From the NCBI GenBank assembly GCA_963920705.1, contig OY987229.1, positions 19,659,728 to 19,723,727 of the forward strand: a DNA stretch of 64,000 bases. The letters are read 5' to 3'. Under the pieces are notes generated by a model, which worked only from the letters and a program-made list of their open reading frames with translations, made no database searches and was not told the DNA's origin. Position 1 is the stretch's first letter; each line of letters opens with the position of its first letter. Position numbers and translations under genes: made by a program. Of the stretch, positions 37,030 through 49,600 are shown piece after piece. The DNA is from Odiellus spinosus (lineage: Eukaryota; Arthropoda; Arachnida; Opiliones; Phalangiidae).

Positions 37030-38549
37030 GATCTCTACGCATCCCATGGTGGTTGGCGATTGATGACGGTGGAAAAAGAGTCCAATAATTAATTGATTTT
37101 TAATAGTAAAATATAGTTTGTCTCTATTAATATATAACCATATAGAATAATCAAATTGTTCAACTAGATTTTAAACACTTTTTAAAGCTTATTTATCGCG
37201 CTGCGCGCTATTATTTTCGCGGTCATTTTGGCCGTGATACAAAAGTTGGAACGATTTCCGGCGGAAGTACGAAACACATGTATCTTGACGTAACACGTCT
37301 CGAGAGAGACGAAAGAGGAAAAGAAAAGGAGAGAGGCCGCGGGCTAAAAACGCGGGGAAAGTAATAATTTTTACTCCGTGTTTATTGATTTTTTTGACCT
37401 ATTTTGTTTACTAAATAACAATAACAAAAATTCGCGTTCATCTATTATGATGTCCTTATATATTGAGGTAATTATAGTTAAATTATTTGCCCTTCAAATC
37501 TTAAAAAAATGTGTGCCTGTGCATGTGTGAATTTCTTATTTGTCTCTAAATGTTTTGTGTAATTTTAATTTTATTTTGAAAAGCTTAATAAACTTAATTT
37601 GAGTCATAAAATAAAATGTAATTCCACTTATTTCTCCTAAATCCGGGCGATATGATTTTTACCTTGATGGTCCTGGAGAAAGTTCTTTAAAGGTTATTTT
37701 TATCATCATCGCTTCATATCACTGAAAAAAAGTTGGCACAGATTTGCAGATTATTTAATGGTTATGTATAACTCCAGTGTTACTGTACTCTCTTTTAACA
37801 TCAATATTTAAAATTTTGGTACGTGTCGTAAGTGCTTGTAATTAACAAAAATTGGTGTGAAACCCAAGAACCAAAATAATCTTCATTTTCGAACCATAAT
37901 GTAAAAATTTTAGTTTCTCGCGTCTATCAGTCAATCTACATACTCTTGTTTTACCTAAACTCTAACGGGATCATTTTTATCACAAATTATCCTAAATTCA
38001 AATATAATGGTATTATAGATTTATAAAAGAACTAGACACTCCTATAAGATGAATAGAAACATTCAGAAATAGAAGTAAATCATCTAGGGAGCTAATAATT
38101 AACTTAAGCTAGAAATAATTGTAAAATTAACCTAAAATTACAATTATAAAGAAACATCTCAAAGTATTTTCAATCTAAAATCTGTGTTCTTGAAGGAAAA
38201 TTAGAGTGGAAATTAGATAATTATGTGTAGAGATTTTAAAAAAGGCGATTCAATTATTAGCTCAGTTTCCCTTTAAAACACTGGAACAATTTTTTTTTAA
38301 ATTCCTCCTTTGACTTTGGAATCCTTAAAAAATATACTTTGTGTCACAAATTATATATTATCCAACTTCTATATTTATCCTTATCTACGTAACATATTGA
38401 CTATAATAGGACTTTTGAATAAATAGCAGCATTATCAGTAAATAACTTTCCCTCCCACTGAGATCCTGTTTTTTTTTTATTTACTAGCTAGTTGCCAATC
38501 ACAAATTATTATACATGTACGTTCGTGACATTAGAACAATGCTATGCGC

Positions 38550-38655
38550 GTTTTCAAGAGGAGTTGGCGCAGACTACATTTTTTCCTATGAGGTTTAAGC
38601 ATTGTGTATCAATCCACCTGAGCTATTTCCATTACGCAAACTCCTCTTGAAAAGT
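38550..38655. mobile_element. Short foldback element
   Basis: TTTTCAAGAGGAGTTGGCG at the left and CGCAAACTCCTCTTGAAAA at the right are inverse with one mismatch. 106 bp, no coding content. Confidence 0.5.
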
Positions 38656-38944
38656 GAGAGGTATAGTATCAGCAGTTAAGTTCATTACAGGAATTATACC
38701 ATTGGGAATATTACAAACCCTATGCACGTGCCAAATTCACTTTTATAACAATGCATGCGCAAGATTATTTACTTTTATAATTATAGTCTGATCAAATGCT
38801 ATCGCGGTTAGCCCCAATACAATTAAATATGCCTCCGAATATAAATAAATCAAATGAAATGTTTTTTCACGGTTGGTGTAATAGAATATCAAGTTTTGTT
38901 CACGGGTTTATCTTTGTATTTTACTATTCTAAATGAAAATTTAA

Positions 38945-39222
38945 AGGGATAATGCAGCCAGGTAACAAGTGCTTTAATATTTCGTATCATTTAAAATAAA
39001 GAGAGATATAAAAGTAAGCTAAAGTGGAAAAAGTTAAACATTTGATGTCACTTAGCAATGAATGAAGTAACATAATCCGGTTTTTCCAATTTAAGCTAAT
39101 TTAAACTAAAAAGGGCTACTATAGACTCTAATAGCAAGTTACTCTATTTGGACCGTGTTGTTTTAAAATGTGCAAAAACAAGTTTATAGAAAATCAACTT
39201 GTAAGCTGGTTGCATTTTCCCT
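38945..39222. mobile_element. TTAA-flanked MITE with AGGGATAATGCA ends, copy 1
   Basis: AGGGATAATGCAGCCAG at the left and CTGGTTGCATTTTCCCT at the right are inverse with two mismatches. TTAA flanks both ends (38941-38944, 39223-39226). 278 bp, non-coding. Confidence 0.8.
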
Positions 39223-39261
39223 TTAACTATAATTACCAGATTCCTTTAAGATTTACACTTC

Positions 39262-39652
39262 AAAGAGGAGGATGGAGAGGAAAATATAATGATTTTTTTT
39301 AACGATTCTACTATAAAAAATGTTCACATATTTAAACATTTGTGAACAGTCTGAATTTGGCCAAAAAAAAAATGGGAAACGATTCAGATTTTTTTATTCA
39401 ATTAAAAGGAGAACCTCCGACTAATCAAAATGATCCTCAACTCTGTTGTAAGCACGATTCTGCGCTTGAAAATAATTAAGAACAAGATTTAGCCCAATTC
39501 AAGTAGTGTGCTTTTATTAAGCCAAAGGTGCACGGGACATCTTTTGATTAGTCGGAGGTTCACCTATTAATAGAATGCCAAAATCATATCTTAATTTTTA
39601 AAGCAGATTAATCAATAAAAATTCACATAATTTTCCTTATCACCCTCCCTCT
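39262..39652. mobile_element. MITE with nested inverted repeats, copy 1
   Basis: Inner arms GAACCTCCGACTAATCAAAA / TTTTGATTAGTCGGAGGTTC are perfect over 20 bp. Outer arms (AGAGGAGGATGGAGAGGAA / TTCCTTATCACCCTCCCTCT) mark the ends. About 390 bp, non-coding, shares the core GCTTGAAAATAA with the copy at 62048. Confidence 0.75.
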
Positions 39653-39892
39653 ATTTATTTTTTCATTTAATCCTAAACTTTTCTATTTTAATTTTCAGGT
39701 TCATCTACAACGTTACGCTCATTCAAATAAAACGTTTAGTTAACCATTAGTTTTTAATTAGGGTAAAAATTAAATAATAGTTATATAATTTTAGTTTTTT
39801 AATTAATATAGAGACCAATTAGCAATTTCCCACTAAAGTACAAATTTAGATATATTTAACTTTTTTGAGATTACCAAATTTTAAAATCAAAG

Positions 39893-42140
39893 ATGGAAAA
39901 TTTTGCCATTAAATATACTATTTCGTCACTAGCCGCCTGTGTAGCCGAAATATGTAAGATAGTACAAGTAGTATTAATATAAAGGATTGTTTGGTAAAAT
40001 TCTATTTTTTTTGCCCAAAAAAGCTACCTATCCTTTAGATATGATCAAAACTAGACTGCAAATTCAGGGTCAAAAAGGAGATTTAAATCACAAAACAAAA
40101 TATCGGGGCATGATGAGAACTGCTATTGGAATAGGTAACAGCTACAGTAAAATATTATATGTATGTACAGTCCGATTGTTAATCAGCAATATTTCTAATT
40201 TATTTATTCAGTAAAGGAAGAGGGTCTGTTTAGACTATGGCATGGCGTTCCACCGGCTCTATATAGGCATTTTAGTAAGACATTCTATAGTTGAAAATAG
40301 AACAGCTTTTGGATTTATTTTAAGAATCAGCTCGCTAAAATTATATTTTTGGCCTTAGCTAAAATTTAAACAACATATTTTAGAGATGTTCCCACAACCA
40401 ACCACTATCGACCAAATGCTTAGAGACAAAGATAATTGGAAGGTGGAAAACTTTTGAGCCTTCTGGTGCGTAAGAACAACTGAGCCGTTCTAATCACCCA
40501 TAATTTTAGAGATGAACCCTTCATGACAAAGGAAGGGGTGGAAAAAACTGACAGGTTCCATTGACCCCCAAAAAACTAACTTTCTGTTGAGAAAACTGAG
40601 GGGTTATAATCGCCATCCAATCAATATAGGGATTACAGACCTAACACTAATAGCGCAAAAGGATTGGGTGGGAAAAGTTTAAACCCTCCGGTGGAATCGG
40701 AATATTCACAATTAACTCGCACATAAGCATGTTGATTCTAAAAATAAAACCTAGGTTTCAATTTTCGGGCGAGCTCAAAACTAAGAACAAAATATATTCT
40801 ATAGTTTATAGCGGTGTTAGAATGACAACCTACGAATACATTAGAGACTGCCTTGAAAAAAATCCTGATGGAAGTTTGACATTATGGTTAGTTGACATTA
40901 TTTTAGATTAAAATTATCAAAGCGATTGATTCTAAAATTTCAATTAAAAAGTTTATAAACGCGCTTATTTTCAGGAAATCAGTAGTTAGTGGAGTGACGG
41001 CTGGTAGTATTGGCCAACTAATGGCCAATCCTTTGGACATAGTCAAAGTCCAAATTCAAATGGAAGGCCGAAGGAAATTGGAGGGCTTGCCACCAAGGTC
41101 CTTGTTACCTTGATTTTTTATCTTTGGATAAGGCTATTTTACGCGTATTATGTTTTGTATCCTTCACAGGGTTCACAACACGTGGCACGCACTTACTAAG
41201 ATATTATCGGAGGGGGGTTTCAGGGGTCTGTGGAAAGGGTGGGCACCCAATGTCCAAAGAGGCGCCCTGGTCAATTTGGGAGGTACGCAGCTAGAAGAGC
41301 TAGACCCGTATCTCTTTAATATAAATATATTTGTGATATTAATCTATTAACAACTTTAAACCCTATTGTTTGTAAAAAAAAAACGTTTGTGGTTTTTGGG
41401 GTAGATTTGCTTATGTGGGAATCCAAACTTTTTTGTTGTTTCACACGTAATAGGGAAACATTGAACGCAAATCATGATGGGTTCATTATAGGCCAAAACA
41501 CTTTTTCCCTATTACTATTGATATCTGGTTGTTGTGGAAGTTTTTGGTGTTTCAGTTCAAAGCTCAAACCTTGTAGGATTGGTAGTAATAAATATTGTAT
41601 CATTATTTAGATCTCACCACGTATGATACTAGTAAGCACATATTTCTAAACCATACGTCACTGAAAGATGACTACATAACGCACATACTATCAAGGCAAG
41701 TAAATTAACAATGTAATTAAACGGACTCATCGATATAAGAGCTCATTTGAGTTGATATCACGCTCTTTCCATTATGTCAGCCTGTTACCTTGTCAGTCCA
41801 TTAATCTAGCTAACAAGATAAATTATTTTGCCATTTTAACAGTGGATGTTCAGGGTTAGTAGCTGCTGTCTTAGGCACACCAGCTGATACGGTTAAAACT
41901 AGGGTTATGAATCAACCAACAAACAGCAAAGGACAGTAAGAAGTATATATTCTAAATAAATTAAAGTTTCAATTTCAGGCTCAGCATCAACTCAAACTTT
42001 ACTAAGTATTCTTTCTTCAAAATAGAGGGTTACTTTACAAAAATTCAATCGATTGCCTGATGAAAACTGTACGTGAGGAGGGTTTTTTGGCTATTTACAA
42101 AGGCTTCATACCCTGTTGGACACGAATGGTACCTTTTTAG
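39893..42140 (+). CDS. UCP4-like mitochondrial carrier (SLC25A27 family), C-terminus uncertain
   Basis: Inner-membrane carrier of the uncoupling-protein group. Exons: 39893-39953, 40024-40134, 40212-40274, 40805-40886, 40975-41097, 41170-41282, 41611-41695, 41843-41935, 42026-42140. All three carrier signatures are present: [20 protein letters not shown] and [10 protein letters not shown]. The segment [13 protein letters not shown] is typical of UCP4 rather than UCP1-3. Intron 7 uses a GC donor (tcaag|gcaagt, 41696). After FIPCWTRM the frame reads VPF and stops at 42138-42140, giving 281 aa and losing most of the sixth helix. UCP4 proteins normally continue with a PW and FW motif for about 20 residues. 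A donor-like gtacct directly follows ATG at 42128, so a further exon could exist, but none was found up to 43606. Confidence 0.8.
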
Positions 42141-43606
42141 GCTATTACAGCTAGGGCTCTCAGTCATCCTATAATTATCATGTTGTATCCTATAATATCT
42201 ATATTTTTAAAATTTCTATAAATGAGTGTTTTTGGCTAATAAGGTCATAAATTAGTGAACTGATGGCATTTTATCCTCTTAGCTATAACTAAGGGACAGT
42301 TTGCAGACAAAATCTGAACAAAGATCATTGACAACCTTTCTAGCGAAATTTTTGGTGAACCCTGGAATATTAAGTCCGAATAATTTCCTAAGAGCATAAT
42401 GGGTTTCCATTTTGACTCAACAAATTTTGGTGAGGCTTTGTCAAGGAGTGGTTTTTATAGAGGCTAACCTTAACTCTATATCTGCGAACCGACTGTTGGT
42501 TAAGTAGTTACGTGGTTCAATTTCTAAAGAATAAATTCGCGAGCTTGGTGCCCAAATCGAGTCAGGTTGCATGCATACTTCAAATCCTATAGTATTTTGA
42601 CTGGGAGCCTGTGCTTAATCTAGAAACACGTATTTCAAATGCTTCGGAAGAGTACAATTTCAATTATATTTTAAAATTAGGCACCATGGTCACTAACATT
42701 TTGGATATCCTACGAGCAATTACGTAAAGTAACTGGCGTGACTTCGTTTTAAGTCTGAATATTAAAGCACAATATCGTAGTTTCCACGAAACGACAAACC
42801 TAAAAATTAAAGATACCCTATTTTTGATGAATTTTGCATTTGTATACAAATGTGAAGAAAAAGCACATCCAAAACTATACATAGTTATACAATTAGATAT
42901 TTCTTAGTTTATATAGTAATGTTATATGGTAGTATTAAACAAACAAAAAAAGGTCTGCCAAATCGTTTTATCGGTAGAGGTAAAAAAAAAAAAAAAAAAG
43001 GCTACGAAAATATTTTAACTCTATGGAGGTTGAACTTTAATAGATATTAAATTATTTGTTTCAAAAACTGTGTTTTCTTTCATGTTAAGCCAAAAACTTT
43101 CCCTAACTTTTACGGAATTTCATACAAGCGGTTGACCATTTTGTCATAGGCATACGGGTTGTATGAGATTTTATTAACATAATGGTCTTGCGATTCGTCA
43201 GAAAGGGTTAAAAATCTGAATCTTTTTCAAATACATTATACAGCTGAGAAAGTATCCTAACACAGACCCATGTCTAAGATCCTATAGATAATTTTCAATT
43301 AAAGGTTGTGACTTTCATGTAGAAGACAGAGCAAAAGCACTCATACCACGTCCCAGATCGTACAAAAACCAACTGTAGGCTCTATAAAAGCTACGCGACC
43401 ATAATGATGGTGTAGTATTGCAGGAAATTTTAGTTTTAAAACCAATTATTATCTAGAGAATTTTAAAAACAAAACCATACCTCGTATGAATTCTTCTTTC
43501 AGAAACTTCCATTTAATTCTCGCATAAACAAATTTAAACTCTTAACTTGGCTGTTAATCAATTCCAAAGTAACGCGCAAATAGAAGGAAGTTTGAGTCAA
43601 TTAGCG
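42141..43606. other. Convergent spacer, no gene seen
   Basis: Between the UCP4-like gene and the TBL3 stop. It was searched for the missing UCP4 terminal exon (PW..FW motif) without success. A poly-A run lies at about 42981-43000. Confidence 0.5.
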
Positions 43607-46600
43607 TTATCTTATGGCGAGAAACTCTTCCTGTGACCTTGAATGTTTCCTGGATCGATTTTTCAAACGTTTTGATGAACTTTGTTTCGCGTCACTTTCT
43701 GATTCCTCAGTTTCAGTAACGTCAGTTTCGGTAATGTCCATTTCGCTTGATGTTTCCAATTCGTTAGCTACTTGACTATCTCTTATTTTATCCTCAAAAA
43801 AACCAATTGCCTTCTTTTTGACACTAGGTGGCGCTGGAACTTTGAACTCGGTACTATAATTGAAGACAAATTTATCAAAAGTACATGAAAATCTTGCCTA
43901 AGAGCATCACTTTGTAATGCTGTTCTATCCAGCCTATATTGTAGGTGGCACCACCTATGTCTACAGTGGTGCCCTCTATAATCTAGTTGGATAAAACAAG
44001 ACAATGGTATCCTTAAATGGCCCTTAAGACATCTTATAAGGCCTTAAGTGATCAAAATTAATCAATACGGAAGAGAATAATTCCAAATTTACATGTTTTT
44101 AAAATTGGTCGCCAATTTTTCGGAAAAAAAACTTAAGCTTACATTTCACGACCAGCAATGTTCATATTTTGCCACAAGTAGTCAACAAAGGTGGCTTGCT
44201 GTTGCAAACGATTCAATCTCAGGAAATGCCTTTCTGTGGATGTCAATTGGATATTGTAACTAAACTACATGGTTTGAATTTCAAAGGTTCATACCTGTGT
44301 ACGGTAATAAACCTTCAATATGTTCTCTGATCTCAGAAAACTTTAGTAGTTCATCTGGTGTGTAAAGTTTTAAGACTGCATTGATTACTGATTGAGCAGC
44401 ACTGCAATGTTTACTATTTGTATTCCAATTTGAGGCAAACTTCAGTAAGGAAACTTTAAGCAAAATCTTAGTTTTAGTCGAATTTTTCTTTTTTAAGAAA
44501 ATCTGAACTAATCTTACGTATTTGGTCTTCTCGCATTTTTTGTATCGTTTCTTCTAAGCTTTTCTTTTCAGGTTGAGTTAAAATTTCTAAGAAAATTGTT
44601 GTCTATGTTTTAATTCCAGGACCATATAATTTTAAATTCTAACCTTTAATGATGTTTAGAGCTCTGTAAGGTTGGTTTAATACTATCGCAACTTTTAGGG
44701 CTTTAAACCATTTCTTTTGTTGAATATAATTAGAAAGTTTCTGCTCCCTGTTGAAAATTAACTCATATAAGAATATAAAGTCAGTAGCTTAAAATTGTTC
44801 ATGGTTAAAAATATAATTACTGTAAAATCTGACTGTCTTCCTTAGCCTGAATTTCAGCTTTCTCTTCTTCCGTAACATCCTAAAATTATTCGCCCACTTT
44901 GTAAGAATTTTTACAATTATATAACGCTGCTCTAAACATAATTACCTTCCACAATATTATGGTGGAATCGGCACCCCCAGTAACTAATAATTCCTCATTC
45001 TTCGATACAGCCAGCGCCCACGTTTTATCTTGATGAGCTTCAATGGTTTTAATACATTCATTGGTTTTAATGGTCCATAATTTCATGTTTCCATCAGAAG
45101 CTCTGATTTTAAGTTCAACAGAAAATTAATGTCAAAATAAATCGTTTACAAGAACTTAAAACGTACGTCGTGATTAATTGCATTCCTCGTGACAAGAAAC
45201 ACACATTTAGTACAGAGCTATCATGTCCTTCAAAAGTCTGAAACGGTTATACACAAATGTAATAGGTTGAAATATTTTAGTGGTTTTTAAAATTCTTAGC
45301 AGCTCATTAAGAATTCCTGAACCATAATTGAATAAACTTATACCTTCAAACAAGCAAAAGTTGTTAAAGACCATATCTTCATCGTACCATCAGCGGACGA
45401 TGTCACCACAATTTGGTCAATAGGTGAAAAATTGACACACCAAATCCCCTTTCTATGTCCTCTTAAGGTTCCGCAAAGCTCCAAGTTATCAGACTTCCAA
45501 ATTTTGGCAGTCTTATCGTGCGAGGCAGTAGCGATAAGTTTATCATTGGGAGATATAGCTACAGAATTTATTTCCTTGTCATGAGCCTTTTCGGTGCACC
45601 GCGAATTCAATGAAGGGGTAGCCACTAGCAGGTATTGCCTTTTAGGCACATCCCACACTTTTAAAGTCGTATCTTGACTTCCACTGACTAGAAACTCGCT
45701 AAAAGATGAAATTGGTTGAAAAGGTAAACCAATATTTTAGGAACTTCATACGAAATACCATTCTTTTTTGCCTTAAATTGCAGGCTTAATTTCAACAATA
45801 ATTATTCAAGCTTGAACTAAATTATTTATCAAGGATGATTATTATATGCTTTTATTTTGGTTAAAGGGGAAATGAAGCCTGATTTTAAATCCATTCATTG
45901 TTTAAATAGGCCTAAATCACTAGTGGAAATAATTTTTTTAACTTATTCAAAAAGTAGGCTTAACAGAGATCCACGGAGAGTTTGAAATCTCCAACCAATG
46001 AGCAAAACCTAATTTGAAATGTTTCAGTGTCGAAATTAAGTGTGCATATCAAACTGTCCATGTATCCCTGTTAAGCCTACTTTCTGAGTAAGTTAAAAAT
46101 TGTTTTCTAACTTAATTTTGGTTTGTAATTTTTTTTTTTGGGGTTTGACGTATTTAAATGATATTGAATCTTTAAAATAACTAAGCTTATTTTGGGTTGC
46201 ATGCTACCTTTAGGTTAGACTTTCTAAAAGTGGACTAATTCTTAGACCAAAACTAAAATTTTCTAAAAAATCCAAGTTTGTATATGAATTCTTATACTAA
46301 ACAACACAAATAATAGTACCTGGAGCAAGCTACAGCGTTAACAGCCAACGTGTGTCCAGATCCGACAAATAGGCACGAAACATCCATAGTTTCAGGATCA
46401 ATTTCCCATAGTCTTAGAGTGTTATCTTTAGCACCAGTCACAAACCGATTTTTTTCTGATGGAAATGACTTTACTGTCAAAATCAAATCAGTATGACCAT
46501 CCACAACTTGGCAACTAAAACTTTTGAGCTCAAATATTTTGATCATAGGACTGTTTGTGGTCACGGCAATGTGAGTGTCATTCTCGCCCAGAAAACATAC

Positions 46601-49600
46601 ATTGAGAACTTCATCATTGTATCCCACAAACTAACAAAATATAATTTGGATAGGGTATATTACCAAAAATAAACATTACCATCACCCTCCCACGCATTGT
46701 TATCTTACCTGTTTAATTAATTTAAAATCTTCCAGTTTATAAAATATAATATTATGTTCGTGAGTAATCACGCAGATCGCATCTAGTTTGGAATTATACG
46801 TCGCTGATTGAATTCTTGGAAATTCAGCGGTATCATCTTCAGTCTGGGCGACCAATGAATTTGTTTGAGTATAAACTGGACTGGAAGTGCGAAGATTCCA
46901 TATTTTAAGAACTCCTTTGGTTCCAGCCGTAATTACATATTGATCATTTATTTTCAAATCATATAGTTTGGAAACATGACCCTCTGGTACCATAATCACA
47001 GATTCAATGCCTTCGAAAGCCGGTATTGTACTTTTAACTTGATAATCTTCAATGTTCCACGTTAATACAACTTTATCACGACCAGAACTATATGATCAAG
47101 TTATAGTTTTAAAGACCCAAATGAAAATCTGAGAATTCTAAGTTAGGTAACATTAAGAAAACACACCTTATTAGGTTCTTTCCATCATTGCTAAATGCTA
47201 AGTCAGTTACGAGGCTAAAATGCCCTTTAAATTCGCCAAAGTGTTTGCTAGATTTGTTTAAATCCCAAACTCTTATTGCGCAATCATCGGCTGCTCCATA
47301 GAGGATATTTTTTTCAGTATCAGGATAGAATTTTAAAACGCTGAAAAATATTTTTACTCAAACTATAAGTTTTCTTCATCTAGACAAAAAAATAAATCAA
47401 ACGAAAGATTATTGCTGACCTAAAAACACCAGATGCACCTTTCAGATTGTGAGTACAATATTGTTTAACTATGTCCCAAACTTTAATGGTGGAATCACTT
47501 CCACCTGTAGCTAAAACGGTTGAATTTGGACTTATAGTCATAACTTTGACTGGTCCCGCGTGTAAACTCTGAAATGATTTTCAAATAATCATCGAGGTGT
47601 CTACTTAAAATTTGTTAAGTAGCTACCTTCCAAGTACGAATAATAGCTTCATTTTTCCAATCCCATTGCTGCAAAAGGCCATTTTTACTGGCAGTTACTA
47701 AGATTATGCCATTAGGGCTTATGGTAAATGAGGTTATTTCATCATCTTCATCCTAAAAGTATTGCAAAATTTCTTAACATTACTTTTTTCACTGATTATC
47801 AAAGCCAGTTCATGAATTTTCCGAGTAAATTTTAAATTTTAATTACATATTGAATTTTAATCATTTATACGTGCACGATATTTATATAGAATTTCACCCG
47901 GTTCCGTTGCAAGTATTTAAAATGCATGTTTTATTTTTTATTTCTGTATTTCAGACATACACAGCCAGATCAAGCTCATGTCTATTTGGATTTTAAGGGT
48001 TAAAATGCACTTGGATTTAAGTATTTCAAATGCATGGCTATTTTGGATTTAAATACTTCAAATGCATGGCTATTTTAAACTTAAGTACTTAAATGCATGG
48101 CTATTTTAGACTTAAGTACTTAAATGCATGGCTATTTTGGATTTAAAGTTCCTAATTCATGGCTATTTTGGATTTAAGTACGCATTCATTGGCAAGAATA
48201 TGATAGCAGTACTCTCAATGCCGAAAGAGCCAGGACAACTCAAATAGCCCAGCGTGAAAAATGGATATAATATTTAAATGGTTATATATATAGTCCATTC
48301 AATGTCTTAAAAATATGGTAATAGGTTAGGTTATTGAGAAAGTGAAACAAATGATGTGAAGAGGTCCTCAAGAACAATACAAAAGTCTTGTAGAAGTCTT
48401 TAAGACTTTCCCAAGACCTCTTAAGACTACATAAGACACCCGAAAGACTTCCCCAAGACCTCTTAAGACTAACTTTTTTTTTTTTGGTAAGGGTAATAAC
48501 AATAATCTCTTTCTCCCTGTTTGAGATATTCCTTTAAACCTGGCCAGTGGATACACTGTTGTAGGTTATTTAGTTTAAATTCCATAGTCAATCCAGATAT
48601 GTGCTGTTTTCATGGGTTTAAAGTCGAAGAGTAGGTATTTGACACAACATACCTTTCCAAGGGAATGAATAACTTTTCCAGATTGAATCTCGAGAACTTG
48701 AACTTTGCTCCCACACATACAGAAGAGATAGTCTCCATCGCAGTTGATTTCAGTGTGACCTCCTTTGTAGAAAGCTTCGTACTTCGTTTGTACTGAGTAA
48801 CTAAAATAAAATTTCATTTTTTGTATTCAAGTTTTACATTTATTTTTATAGATTATACATTATGGTACATTGCGATATATTCATTTAAAATGGTTTACAT
48901 TTAAATGGTTTGAATGGCCAATTTATAAAGCTAAATTTCAAAAACACAACTGATTACGTCAACAAAATTCTAAGGGCAAGTACTAAGTTGCCTTTTATTC
49001 GCAGAGAAAGGTTTATTGGTTTCAAAATCTTTTTCATACAGAGTTCTTTGTATCTGTTGATCTAGATACGCTAACAAAGTATGATCTTCATCAAGCAAAG
49101 TTTCAAATACATTTCGAGCCCTTTCCAACCATAACATACCATTGTCCAAATCATTTTTGTTTAAAAATAACTTGGCAATCTTAAAAGACAGATCACCGTG
49201 ATCGCAATGCGTTTCTCCATAGTACAATTTGTTTAAATCGTACAATTTTAGGCCTATTTCTAAAGCTTGGTCCCACAGCCCAAGAGTTAGACAATATCCT
49301 AAAGCTATATCCAGAAGATTCATACGATATATATGATATTTTCCCAGAAGTCCCTCTTGGACTTTTAAAATCTCGTTACATTCGTTTAATTTATCTATTG
49401 TATTAGATTCACGAGGATTCTTATCCAATTTATGATTTTCCATGAAATTTTGCGATCTTGAAATAATATTGGTCAAATTTGCTTTGACTGGGTCTAAAAC
49501 CTCAAATTTGGAAGCTTCGTGAGTGTCATTCAAACAAAAATCACAATTACAAACAAAATAGTATTGTTCTTTAAGTTTTTCTTGGCGTATAGTTTTCGGA

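Noticed and set aside
43823..43840. CTCF-like motif ACTAGGTGGCGCTGG
   Set aside because: It is inside the last TBL3 coding exon and can be explained by codons; a single match is not evidence of binding.
44454..44466. An earlier splice acceptor for the TBL3 exon that begins at 44453
   Set aside because: It would shift the frame into a stop; the AG at 44455-44454 keeps phase and gives DQILSLLKF, which aligns with the family.
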